A stretch of DNA of 17,181 bases. Origin: Verrucomicrobiota bacterium (lineage in GTDB: Bacteria > Verrucomicrobiota > Verrucomicrobiia > Chthoniobacterales > UBA10450). The stretch lies in the NCBI GenBank assembly GCA_003219335.1, contig QHOF01000091.1, forward strand, positions 1 through 17,181, written 5' to 3'. The position numbers and the translations under genes are program-made. Of the stretch, positions 7,674-14,484 are shown in pieces. Numbering within the stretch: position 1 is the stretch's first letter; every line of letters starts with the position of its first letter. Under the pieces are notes generated by a model, which was given only the letters and a program-made list of their open reading frames with translations, did not search any database and was not told the origin of the DNA.

Positions 7674-9107
7674 GTGGGAAAAATTCGCCTTCGGACGTGG
7701 CGGCGACTGGTGCTGGTCTTATTCGCGGCGCTTTTCGCGGCGATTGTTTACCGGTGGATCTCCCTAGAACAATGGCAACGCGCTACGGCAACTGAAATAC
7801 CAGGCACGCCGACACCAGCTCCGACGCCAACGCGGCCCCCCGTGATCAGTGGAAAATTGGACACGGCCAAATTGTTTAACGGGATCACGCTTCACTCCAG
7901 CGTCGAGACGATCCCCGGCGCCGATGCGACGATGGAACGCAGCCAGCCGGACAGTTACGTGCTCGATCTAAGACTTCAGGCGCGCGTGCCTTCGCCGAAT
8001 AAGACGATCGAGGAACTGGCGAAAGTCAGTCCCCAACTGCCGACGCTGTTGCCTGGGCTGGCGTCGATGTTATCGGCTGATCCGGTGTCGCCGCTTTACG
8101 CTCAGCTTTACGACACAAAAATCAGAATGCTGCGCGAAAACCTAGCCCGGCTCGATCTGCTTCTGTCGCGTCATAATTTCTTCGATTGCCAAACTGTTCT
8201 GCAACTTCAGCATCCACAGAGCCATCGAAAAGCGCTCCTGCTCCAGGCGGACATGGACGTGGATTCGGACGGCTCCGATGCGGATCGCATGCCTGCTAGC
8301 ACGGGTGCGCCGACTAACTTCAAGCCGTCCACCAGTTATCGCTGGCCAAAGAAAACGGCTGCGCCGAATCCGTATCTCGCGGCGACCGAAGATGAATTGA
8401 AACGCGCAGAAGCTGAGTACGCGCTTGCAACTACCGCTCCCGCGCGAAAATCCAGCCTGCGCAACGCGATCGCACAATTGCGCGCCGAAATTGGCACCCT
8501 GAAAAAGTACAGCTTCCTCATCGGCGCCATTGACCCTTTTATCGTGGTGCCGGGCGCATTTACACATGGTCCTGCGCCAATCAAACCGGGCGATTATGCG
8601 CTTGTTGTTTTCGGTGACTCGACTTATCCAGCCATCGTTGGCGACATTGGGCCCAATGACAAAGTCGGAGAGGCGTCGCTGCGCATCGCGAAACAGATCA
8701 ACCCGCTTTCGACGCCGTACAATCGTCCCGTGAGCGATCTCAAGGTGAGCTACATCATTTTCCCTGGAACGACGGACAAGCCATTTGGCCCGCCGGATTT
8801 AGAAAAAATTCAGGCGCGCTGCGAAACACTGGTCAAAGAGCTCGGCGGTACCAGCGTGCCGTTGCATCACTGGCAAAACATCATCCCGCCTTCGCCCACT
8901 CCTAGCCCAACGCCGAGTCCTTCGCTGTCTCCGAGCGTGACACCGTCCCCATCGCCAACTGCAGCCGCGTCAGCATCTGCTCTACCGTCGCCGACGTTTG
9001 CGTTTCCCGTTCCCAGCCCGGTCGCGACCGCGCAGACTAATCCGACGCTCGCGCCGACGAGTTCGCCCGCCGTTAAGCGAAGCCCTACGAAGAAACGGAA
9101 GCCGTGA
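7674..9107 (+). CDS. Membrane-anchored GH75 chitosanase-like protein
   Basis: A 477-aa protein with an N-terminal signal anchor (RRLVLVLFAALFAAIVYRW, about 10-28), a Thr/Pro linker (about 44-56), a glycoside hydrolase family 75-like domain and a long Ser/Pro/Thr-rich tail (from about 405) ending in Lys/Arg. GH75 enzymes endo-hydrolyse chitosan. Landmarks: FFDCQTVLQLQ near 167-177; LLQADMDVDSDG with Asp193, 195, 197 and 199; SFLIGAIDPFIVVPG; and YALVVFGDSTYPAIVGDIG followed by PNDKVGEASLRIA. The last contains Asp324 and Glu333, placed like the acidic catalytic pair of the family. The domain carries an insertion with a charged helix (ATEDELKRAEAEYAL). It could act on other aminosugar polymers or on peptidoglycan. 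It starts GTG, 4 bp after the TMEM14-like gene, and its stop overlaps the next start (GTGA). Confidence 0.78.
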   Translation: MGKIRLRTWRRLVLVLFAALFAAIVYRWISLEQWQRATATEIPGTPTPAPTPTRPPVISGKLDTAKLFNGITLHSSVETIPGADATMERSQPDSYVLDLRLQARVPSPNKTIEELAKVSPQLPTLLPGLASMLSADPVSPLYAQLYDTKIRMLRENLARLDLLLSRHNFFDCQTVLQLQHPQSHRKALLLQADMDVDSDGSDADRMPASTGAPTNFKPSTSYRWPKKTAAPNPYLAATEDELKRAEAEYALATTAPARKSSLRNAIAQLRAEIGTLKKYSFLIGAIDPFIVVPGAFTHGPAPIKPGDYALVVFGDSTYPAIVGDIGPNDKVGEASLRIAKQINPLSTPYNRPVSDLKVSYIIFPGTTDKPFGPPDLEKIQARCETLVKELGGTSVPLHHWQNIIPPSPTPSPTPSPSLSPSVTPSPSPTAAASASALPSPTFAFPVPSPVATAQTNPTLAPTSSPAVKRSPTKKRKP

Positions 9108-10378
9108 ATTTGATCATTCGCGATGCTGTTGAGGCGGACCTGCCGGCCATCATCGAAATTTACAACGCCACTGTCCCGACCCGCATGGTGACAGCTGAGC
9201 TTGAGCCGATCACCGTCGAAGCGCGTTTGCCAGGGTTTCGCGAACATTCGCCGCACGAATATCCATTCTGGGTCGCAGAATCGGACGGTTGCGTGATTGG
9301 TTGGCTCGATTTCAAAAAATTCCTGCCACGCAGTGCGTATCGCGGCACGGCCGAGATCAGTGTTTATGTCGATGAACAATTTCGGCGGCACGGCGTGGGA
9401 CAACGATTGTTGAAAGAAGCAATCGCCCGCGCGCCCTCGCTGGGAATAACAGCTCTGGTCGGGCTGATCTTCGGACACAACGAGCCGAGTTTAAAATTGT
9501 TCGATCGCCTCGGCTTCGAACGCTGGGGATTTTTTCCCGCGGTCGCACAACTCGATGGGGTGAAACGGGACCTCGTTGTAGTCGGATTACATTGTGGAAA
9601 GCCTTGTAGCCACGGCCCTGCGGGCCGTCCGGTCTGCGCAGAAACAGTGCCACATGCCGATGCGCCGTCCGCCTTCGCAGACGTACGGCGCGAGGGGCAG
9701 CCGCGCAGCTACAACGATTGCCTGAGTCTGATGCAGACACTGATGCATTATCGGCAGGAACCGATTCATTCGGCGCTTCAGAAAATCCGGGACAAATATT
9801 CGATGCTGCATCTGGACGTGCTGATCTTGATCTATCATTTTTCGAAAATTTGCTCCGGAGCGATCCTTGAGATCGGCGCGTTCGTTGGCGGCGCGACTAT
9901 TGCCGCCGCATTCGGCGTGCGCGACTCCGGGCGGCCGAAAAAGCTGGTCGCGATCGAACCCGGAGGCGGGGTGAAACACAAACGGCTCGGCACGCGCAAT
10001 ATCTTGCGCGACTTGGAACGCAATCTGGCCAGGCAACGCGTGTCCGGAATGGTCACCCTGATCAAAGGACGCTCCTTCGACCCGGAAACGATCTCAGCAG
10101 TCCGTCAGGCGCTTGGCACAGATGAAGTTGGCCTGCTGATTCTTGACGCCGATGCCGGTAAACGGCGCGACATCGAGTGTTACCGCGATAAATTGGCAGA
10201 GGGATGTTGGATGGTGATCGACGATTATTGCGGAGCCGATTCAAACGTAAAGAGCGCACCGAGCCGCGCTGACGTGGACGCGCTGGCCGCCGCGGGCGCG
10301 TTGGAGCCGCTGGGCTTTTACGGCTGGAGCACATGGGTGGGCCGCTGGCGCGGATGCGGGGGTGAAGTTATTCGTTAA
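9104..10378 (+). CDS. GNAT acetyltransferase - class I methyltransferase fusion
   Basis: One 424-aa frame with two enzymes. Residues 1-164 are a GNAT N-acetyltransferase of the phosphinothricin/methionine-sulfoximine acetyltransferase type: IRDAVEADLPAIIEIYN, then AEISVYVDEQFRRHGVGQRL with the acetyl-CoA loop (RRHGVG), and NEPSLKLFDRLGFERWG. Residues about 203-424 are a SAM-dependent methyltransferase, with motif I AILEIGAFVGGATIAAAFG, then LVAIEPGGG, LLILDADAGKRRDI and WMVIDDYCG, resembling CmcI/Methyltransf_24 proteins. The linker (165-202) is encoded by a 111-bp hairpin element. The frame is unbroken in this sequence. The methyltransferase could originally have started at the ATG at 9730 (MQTLMHYRQ), so the fusion may be secondary. 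Translation starts at GTG, overlapping the GH75 stop by 4 bp. Substrates are unknown. Confidence 0.75.
   Translation: MNLIIRDAVEADLPAIIEIYNATVPTRMVTAELEPITVEARLPGFREHSPHEYPFWVAESDGCVIGWLDFKKFLPRSAYRGTAEISVYVDEQFRRHGVGQRLLKEAIARAPSLGITALVGLIFGHNEPSLKLFDRLGFERWGFFPAVAQLDGVKRDLVVVGLHCGKPCSHGPAGRPVCAETVPHADAPSAFADVRREGQPRSYNDCLSLMQTLMHYRQEPIHSALQKIRDKYSMLHLDVLILIYHFSKICSGAILEIGAFVGGATIAAAFGVRDSGRPKKLVAIEPGGGVKHKRLGTRNILRDLERNLARQRVSGMVTLIKGRSFDPETISAVRQALGTDEVGLLILDADAGKRRDIECYRDKLAEGCWMVIDDYCGADSNVKSAPSRADVDALAAAGALEPLGFYGWSTWVGRWRGCGGEVIR
9604..9714. repeat. 111-bp hairpin repeat inside the GNAT-methyltransferase frame
   Basis: The ends are a perfect 7-bp inverted repeat, TTGTAGC (9604-9610) and GCTACAA (9708-9714). 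Inside are ACGGCCC-TGC-GGGCCGT (9612-9628) and an imperfect palindrome, GCCGTCCG (9664-9671) with CGTACGGC (9682-9689). The length is 37 codons exactly, so the frame is kept. Parts resemble other copies in the window: TGTAGCC-N4-CCCT-NN-GGGC also lies at 15150-15171 on the opposite strand, and the CGCCGTA...GCGAAGGCGG core also lies at 16108-16130. Confidence 0.7.
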
Positions 10379-10411
10379 CAATTTACAAGGCTGACGCTGC
10401 CAAAATTGACT

Positions 10412-11302
10412 ATGACACTCGTCGTTGGAGCTACAGGGCTGCTCGGGACGGAAATCTGCGGGCGTCTCGCGTCTGCCGACAAACGGTTTCGCGCGGTGGT
10501 CCGATCGACTTCTGACCCGGCGAAAACAGAGGCGCTGAAGCAATTTGGCGGCGAACTCGTCGAAGGCGACTTGAAGGACCGCGCTTCGCTGGGTCGTGCC
10601 TGTGCCGGAGCAACGGCGGTCACCACAACTCCGACCGCGATCCATTCCCAGCAGCCGGGCGACACCTTCGAGACTGTCGATTTGCGCGGACAAATGCAGC
10701 TCATCGATGCCGCGCGCGCAGCGAAGGTCGGTCAGTTCGTTTTCGTGTCCGTCTCAGGTAATCTCTTAAAGCACGGCGACAATCCGTTATTCGATGCGAA
10801 GCAGGCCGTGGAGAATCATCTTCAACGAAGTGGGCTCACCTACACCATTCTGCGGCCGACCTTTTTCATGGAGATCTGGTTAAGCCCGCATCTTGGATTC
10901 GATTTTGCAGACGGCAAAGCAACGATCTACGGCTCGGGCGAAAATAAGATCAGCTACATTTCCTTGCACAACGTCGCCGATTTCACCGTGGCGGCTCTAT
11001 CCAACGCCGCCGCCCGAAATGCAGTGCTCGAGCTCGGCGGGCCGGAAGCGCTCACTCAACTCGAGGTCGTCCGAATTTTTGAGGAAATCACGGCGCGCAC
11101 ATTTGAAAAAAAGTTTGTTCCCGAGGAAGCGCTTCGGGCGCCCGAAACGGCGGCCAGTAATCCTGTCGAACAAAAATTTGCAGACCTCACGCTCGCTGCC
11201 GCTCGCGGCGATAACATCGATATGAGCGATATGTTCAAGAAATTTTCGGTGCGTCCACGCTCAGCCCGTGAATATGCGAAACTTGTCATGGGCGGCACGT
11301 GA
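10412..11302 (+). CDS. NmrA-like atypical SDR NAD(P)-dependent oxidoreductase
   Basis: A 296-aa Rossmann-fold protein of the NmrA/atypical short-chain dehydrogenase group. The N-terminal nucleotide loop is TLVVGATGLLGTEICGRL (GxxGxxG), followed by FRAVVRSTSDPAK (a basic residue suggesting NADP), GGELVEGDLKD, the strand QFVFVSVSGN, and TYTILRPTFFMEIW, which is typical of the family. The classical YxxxK catalytic pair is absent; FDAKQAVE occupies that region, as in NmrA-like proteins that act as redox sensors or quinone/azo reductases. The ATG at 10412 is chosen over the TTG at 10406 because it lies directly before the first strand. It follows the fusion gene by 33 bp and may be read through from it. 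It converges with the VOC gene without any clear hairpin between them. The function beyond dinucleotide binding is not determinable. Confidence 0.85.
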   Translation: MTLVVGATGLLGTEICGRLASADKRFRAVVRSTSDPAKTEALKQFGGELVEGDLKDRASLGRACAGATAVTTTPTAIHSQQPGDTFETVDLRGQMQLIDAARAAKVGQFVFVSVSGNLLKHGDNPLFDAKQAVENHLQRSGLTYTILRPTFFMEIWLSPHLGFDFADGKATIYGSGENKISYISLHNVADFTVAALSNAAARNAVLELGGPEALTQLEVVRIFEEITARTFEKKFVPEEALRAPETAASNPVEQKFADLTLAAARGDNIDMSDMFKKFSVRPRSAREYAKLVMGGT

Positions 11303-11336
11303 ATCAGGCGCAAAAGTAATCCTCGACCATCAGCCG

Positions 11337-11714
11337 TCACGCTTCTTCGGGACCGATGACGAGATGAATTACCCCGTTCGGCGCAGAAATGAAGAAGCCG
11401 TTGAAATCTTCGCTCAATTGCTCCACTTCATCGCGCCGCTGCACGCCGTGCACATTCAGGAACGACGCGGCAGCTTCGGTGTCGTTGGTTTCCAGTTCCA
11501 GCCAGATATCCGGATGACTCAGGTTCGGCACGCTGTCGATCCAGAGCCGGTTCGGGCCGAATTGAAAAATGCAGCCGTCTTTTTCTTCTTCGATTAGTGG
11601 CAGTCCGAGCGTATCGCGATAAAAAGCCACTGTCTGCTTATATGTGTGGCTGGGGCATTTGATCGCAATGTTTGCGCCGCCTGAAAATTGCGGCCCTTCA
11701 AGTTTGGCAACCAT
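11337..11714 (-). CDS. VOC family (glyoxalase/bleomycin-resistance-like) protein
   Basis: A 125-aa single-domain vicinal-oxygen-chelate protein. It begins MVAKLEGPQFSGGANIAIKC and contains the family pattern TVAFYRDTLGLPLIEEEKDGC, then LWIDSV, DIWLELETNDTEAAASFL and the end motif FFISAPNGVIHLVIG. Members bind a divalent metal using His/Glu residues from the betaalphabetabetabeta units; here IHLVIG and WLELE would supply candidate ligands. The ATG at 11714 is used because the frame upstream of it runs through the GAATGGGC repeat and has no family similarity. The substrate is unknown; it may be a lyase, dioxygenase or resistance-type protein. It lies 108 bp downstream of fumC on the same strand. 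Confidence 0.82.
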   Translation of the reverse strand: MVAKLEGPQFSGGANIAIKCPSHTYKQTVAFYRDTLGLPLIEEEKDGCIFQFGPNRLWIDSVPNLSHPDIWLELETNDTEAAASFLNVHGVQRRDEVEQLSEDFNGFFISAPNGVIHLVIGPEEA

Positions 11715-11742
11715 GGGATACCGCCTAGAACGAGCCGAGGGT

Positions 11743-11804
11743 CGGTGAATGGGCGAATGGGCGAATGGGCGACATCGCCGGTTCACCGTTGCGCCGTTTC
11801 GCCG
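11743..11804. repeat. Tandem octamer GAATGGGC x3 with inverted flanks
   Basis: In the 108-bp gap between fumC and the VOC gene, GAATGGGC occurs three times head to tail (11747-11770). CGGTGAA (11743-11749) is the inverted complement of TTCACCG (11782-11788), and TTCGCC (11799-11804) can pair with the GGCGAA inside the tandem units. It therefore folds into alternative hairpins. The gap holds nothing else I can name. Confidence 0.7.
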
Positions 11805-11822
11805 TCTCTCTCGAACCCTGCA

Positions 11823-13235
11823 TCACTCCCCGCCCGTTCCGCCCGGCTCGGTCATCCTAAGCGGGTCCAGTGCGCGTTCGAGTTCTTCGTCCGGCAAGAC
11901 TTTTTTCTCGCGCGCAATTTCGCGAACTGTGCGCCCGGTTTTCGCGCTCTCCTTGGCGATTTCGGCCGCACGATCGTAACCGATCTTCGGCGTGAGACTG
12001 GTCACCATGGCCATGGAAAGCTCCACCAGTTCGCGGCAGCGCTCTTCGTTCGCGACGATGCCGCGCACACATTTCTCGCAGAAAATATCGACCACGTTGG
12101 CCAGCAACCGGATCGATTCGAGAAGATCGTGCGCCATGACCGGCATCATCACATTGAGCTCGAAATTCCCGTTCGCGCCTGCCCAGGTGATGGCCGTATC
12201 GTTGCCGATCACCTCCGCGCACACCATCATGAGTGATTCGGACATCACCGGATTCACTTTGCCCGGCATGATCGAGCTGCCAGGTTGCGTTGCGGGAAGC
12301 TGAATCTCGCCGATGCCGCAACGCGGGCCGCTCCCGAGCCAGCGAATATCGTTCGCGATCTTGAACAGACTCACCGCGATTGTTTTCAAATGACCGCTCA
12401 CTTCGACAACCGCGTCCTTCCCGCCCTGCGCTTCGAAATGATTTTTGGCCTCGTAAAATGCGATGCCGGTCCGCTGTTCGATGTGCCGCAGCATTTTTTT
12501 CGGAAGATCGGCATGCCGATTCAATCCCGTGCCGACTGCTGTTCCGCCAAGCGCAAGCTCGCGTAAGACTTCAATCGCTTTCTGCGCGCGTTCCTTCGCA
12601 TAAGCAACCTGCTGCGCGTAACCGGAAAATTGCTGACCTAGGCGGATCGGCGTGGCGTCCATCAAATGGGTCCGGCCAATTTTGATGATGTGCCAGAATT
12701 CCTTGGCCTTGGCTTCAAGCGCGTCGTGCAATTTTCCCAAGGCCGGGATCAACCTGTTCTTCAATTGCTCGGCGGCGGCGATGTGGATGGCCGACGGAAT
12801 CACGTCATTGCTCGATTGGCCCATGTTAACGTGATCGTTTGGATGGACCGGGTCGTGCGATCCGATCGGTTTACCCTCAAGCTGGGCGCACCGGTTCGCG
12901 ACGACTTCGTTCGCGTTTGTGTTTGTGCTGGTGCCCGAGCCGGTCTGAAAAATGTCCAGAGGAAAGTGGTCGTCGAGTTTTCCCTCGGCAACTTCCTCGG
13001 CAGCCTGCACAATCAGCGCTGCGCGCTCTGCGTCGAGCAGACCGAGATCGTGATTGGCCTGCGCGGCAGCCCATTTAATGAGACCCAATGCGCGAATGAA
13101 TGGCCGCGAGAACCGGTAACCGCTCACTGGGAAATTGAGCACCGCGCGGTGAGTCGAGGCGCCATGGAGCGCGCCCGCGGGCAGGGTCATCTCGCCCATC
13201 GAATCTTTTTCTGTTCGCGTCGGCTTCCGGGTCAT
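11823..13235 (-). CDS. fumC: Class II fumarate hydratase
   Basis: A 470-aa class II fumarase that interconverts fumarate and L-malate in the TCA cycle without an iron-sulfur cluster and works as a tetramer. The start MTRKPTRTEKDSMGEM fits the family pattern (R-x-E-x-DSMGE). Visible landmarks: FPLDIFQTGSGTSTNTNANE; HPNDHVNMGQSSNDVIPSA, which contributes to the active and B sites; KIGRTHLMDATPIRLGQ with the catalytic-region His; and the fumarate-lyase signature GSSIMPGKVNP near residues 318-328. LTPKIGYDRAAEIAKES and the C-terminal helix are normal. Aspartase shares the signature, but the TGSGTSTNTNANE and MPGKVNP contexts and the length favour FumC. Its ATG overlaps the stop of the upstream methyltransferase gene (ATGA), which suggests translational coupling. 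Confidence 0.95.
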   Translation of the reverse strand: MTRKPTRTEKDSMGEMTLPAGALHGASTHRAVLNFPVSGYRFSRPFIRALGLIKWAAAQANHDLGLLDAERAALIVQAAEEVAEGKLDDHFPLDIFQTGSGTSTNTNANEVVANRCAQLEGKPIGSHDPVHPNDHVNMGQSSNDVIPSAIHIAAAEQLKNRLIPALGKLHDALEAKAKEFWHIIKIGRTHLMDATPIRLGQQFSGYAQQVAYAKERAQKAIEVLRELALGGTAVGTGLNRHADLPKKMLRHIEQRTGIAFYEAKNHFEAQGGKDAVVEVSGHLKTIAVSLFKIANDIRWLGSGPRCGIGEIQLPATQPGSSIMPGKVNPVMSESLMMVCAEVIGNDTAITWAGANGNFELNVMMPVMAHDLLESIRLLANVVDIFCEKCVRGIVANEERCRELVELSMAMVTSLTPKIGYDRAAEIAKESAKTGRTVREIAREKKVLPDEELERALDPLRMTEPGGTGGE

Positions 13236-13900
13236 GCCGAACGATCCGCGCCAACGCCGGCCAGCCTGGAAAAACCTTTGGACTGCGCGGTGCGTCGTTC
13301 ACGACCATGCGGCGCGGGCGTCTTGTGAAAAACTGTAATGAACATTGGCGGGATATTTTGCAGGAAATATTCCGATTCGGCGTGCTGGAAAACCGTGGCG
13401 TGCTGCTTTAATTCGTTGGTGACCTGGTAAATGATGAAACTGCCACCCGGCTTGAGCGCCTCATAAGTCTTCCTCAAGAGCGCGCGCTTCTTGTCGATCT
13501 TGAGAATGCTGAACGGGATGCCCGAAAGAATGTAATCGCAGTGGGTGAAGCCACGGCGTTTTAATTCGTACGGCAGCGAAGCCGCGTCTCCGTGGATCAC
13601 ATGAACCCGCGGATCGCCTGCAAACTGCCATTCGAGCGAGCGCGCGAGGGCCGCGTCGAGCTCAAAGAGAAGCAGATGCGAATCTTGTGTCATCCGCCGC
13701 GCGATCCCGCGCGAATGCACGCCTTCGCCCGGGCCGTACTCCGCGATCACGCGCGGACCGCTAAAGTCCATTTTGCTGGCGACGCGTTCCACCAGCGCCT
13801 TCGAGCTGGGAACGATCGACGCGATCTGAAACGGGCGCTTGAGGAAGCGCTTGAAAAACAGGGCACTCACGGGGAAGCAACAGTCGTCTCGGCTGCCCAA
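13232..13900 (-). CDS. PmtA-like SAM methyltransferase (phospholipid N-methyltransferase type)
   Basis: A roughly 222-aa class I methyltransferase related to COG3963 phospholipid N-methyltransferases, which methylate phosphatidylethanolamine towards phosphatidylcholine. The N-terminal FFKRFLKRPFQIASIVPSS is the typical amphipathic start with the IxPSS motif. Motif I is VIAEYGPGEGVHSRGIA, then LLLFELD, VHVIHGDAASLP, DYILSGIPFSIL and ALKPGGSFIIYQVTNE. It could instead be an rRNA-adenine-type methyltransferase, but SGIPFS and the N-terminal helix favour the PmtA group. The start is uncertain: TTG at 13900 gives the full frame, and GTG at 13870 gives VSALFFKRFL. The nearest upstream ATG (13913) is out of frame. 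It is the first gene of a two-gene unit with fumC. Confidence 0.78.
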   Translation of the reverse strand: MGSRDDCCFPVSALFFKRFLKRPFQIASIVPSSKALVERVASKMDFSGPRVIAEYGPGEGVHSRGIARRMTQDSHLLLFELDAALARSLEWQFAGDPRVHVIHGDAASLPYELKRRGFTHCDYILSGIPFSILKIDKKRALLRKTYEALKPGGSFIIYQVTNELKQHATVFQHAESEYFLQNIPPMFITVFHKTPAPHGRERRTAQSKGFSRLAGVGADRSA

Positions 13901-13933
13901 GTTGTCCAGTCATGAAGTAGCAGACGAATGCAG

Positions 13934-14021
13934 GTGATCTGTGATCAGTGAACCGTGATCGGAATGGCGATCGGCCTCTTCCGCGGTCTTGACTGCTCAC
14001 CGATCACCGATCACTTATCAC
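13934..14021. repeat. Inverted repeat rich in GTGATC in the divergent gap
   Basis: The 13901-14034 gap, between the start of the methyltransferase gene (-) and tRNA-Val (+), has on its left GTGATC (13934), GTGATCAGTG (13941) and CCGTGATCGG (13953-13962). On its right, CACCGATCACCGATCACTT and a final ATCAC (about 13998-14021) form the near-complement. The arms can make an imperfect stem of about 23 bp with roughly 40 nt between. It resembles an intergenic REP-type element and not an operator. No other feature is evident in the gap. Confidence 0.65.
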
Positions 14022-14034
14022 TTCTAATTGAAGT

Positions 14035-14109
<75 letters not shown>

Positions 14110-14119
14110 TTTCTTAAGC

Positions 14120-14482
14120 ATGCTTCGCAGAATTACGCTTCTCGTCTTGATGATGGCGATCATCTCAAGCGCTTCGGCGGTCGTGAGTGGTTAGTCAAAA
14201 AGTGAATCCAGTTCCGGCGGTCGACAAGACTTGGTCATATACGCACCTCAGCCGCGGTATCCACTCGACGCGAATATGAGAGGTCAGGCCGGAAGCGGAG
14301 TGGTCCTGCTTGAGATAGATCCACGCACGGGTAACGTCTTTTCAGCACGAATGTTAAAGAACACGGGCTGGGGAATTCTTGACAATGCCGCTCTCTGGGT
14401 GTTTAGGCAGTGGCGCTTCAAACCAGGTACGGTTTCTTATGTTCGGATACCAATCAGTTTTGCTAGGCGAAGAGTGCGATAG
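14120..14482 (+). pseudogene. Small secreted TonB C-terminal-domain protein, interrupted by one amber codon
   Basis: An ATG at 14120 opens a signal peptide (MLRRITLLVLMMAIISSASA) that ends after 24 codons at TAG (14192-14194). The same frame then continues without a shift through SKSESSSGGRQDLVIYAPQP to a TonB C-terminal domain. Landmarks there are PRYPLDANMRGQAGSGVV, LLEIDPRTGNVFSARMLKNTG, ILDNAALWVFRQWRFKP, and the stop at 14480-14482. Without the amber it would be a 120-codon exported protein. TonB-C domains bind outer-membrane transporters, and small secreted versions of unknown job occur in some bacteria. A restart at TTG 14231 would make an 83-aa cytoplasmic fragment. The cause may be a point mutation, a sequencing error or, less likely, readthrough. 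It starts 10 bp after tRNA-Val and ends 2 bp before gmhA. Confidence 0.72.
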
Positions 14483-14484
14483 TA

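Noticed and set aside
8890..9100. Low-complexity Ser/Pro/Thr coding end of the GH75 gene as a tandem DNA repeat
   Set aside because: It is compositionally biased but has no fixed repeat unit, and is best treated as a linker-like tail.
11715..11786. 24-residue extension of the VOC protein from the upstream ATG
   Set aside because: The added residues come from the GAATGGGC tandem repeat and have no family similarity.
13761..14000. A 79-codon minus-strand frame with an ATG, overlapping the PmtA-like gene start
   Set aside because: It is one frame off from the methyltransferase and lacks its motifs. It only raises the possibility of a frameshift near the start, which the intact TTG-started frame makes unnecessary.
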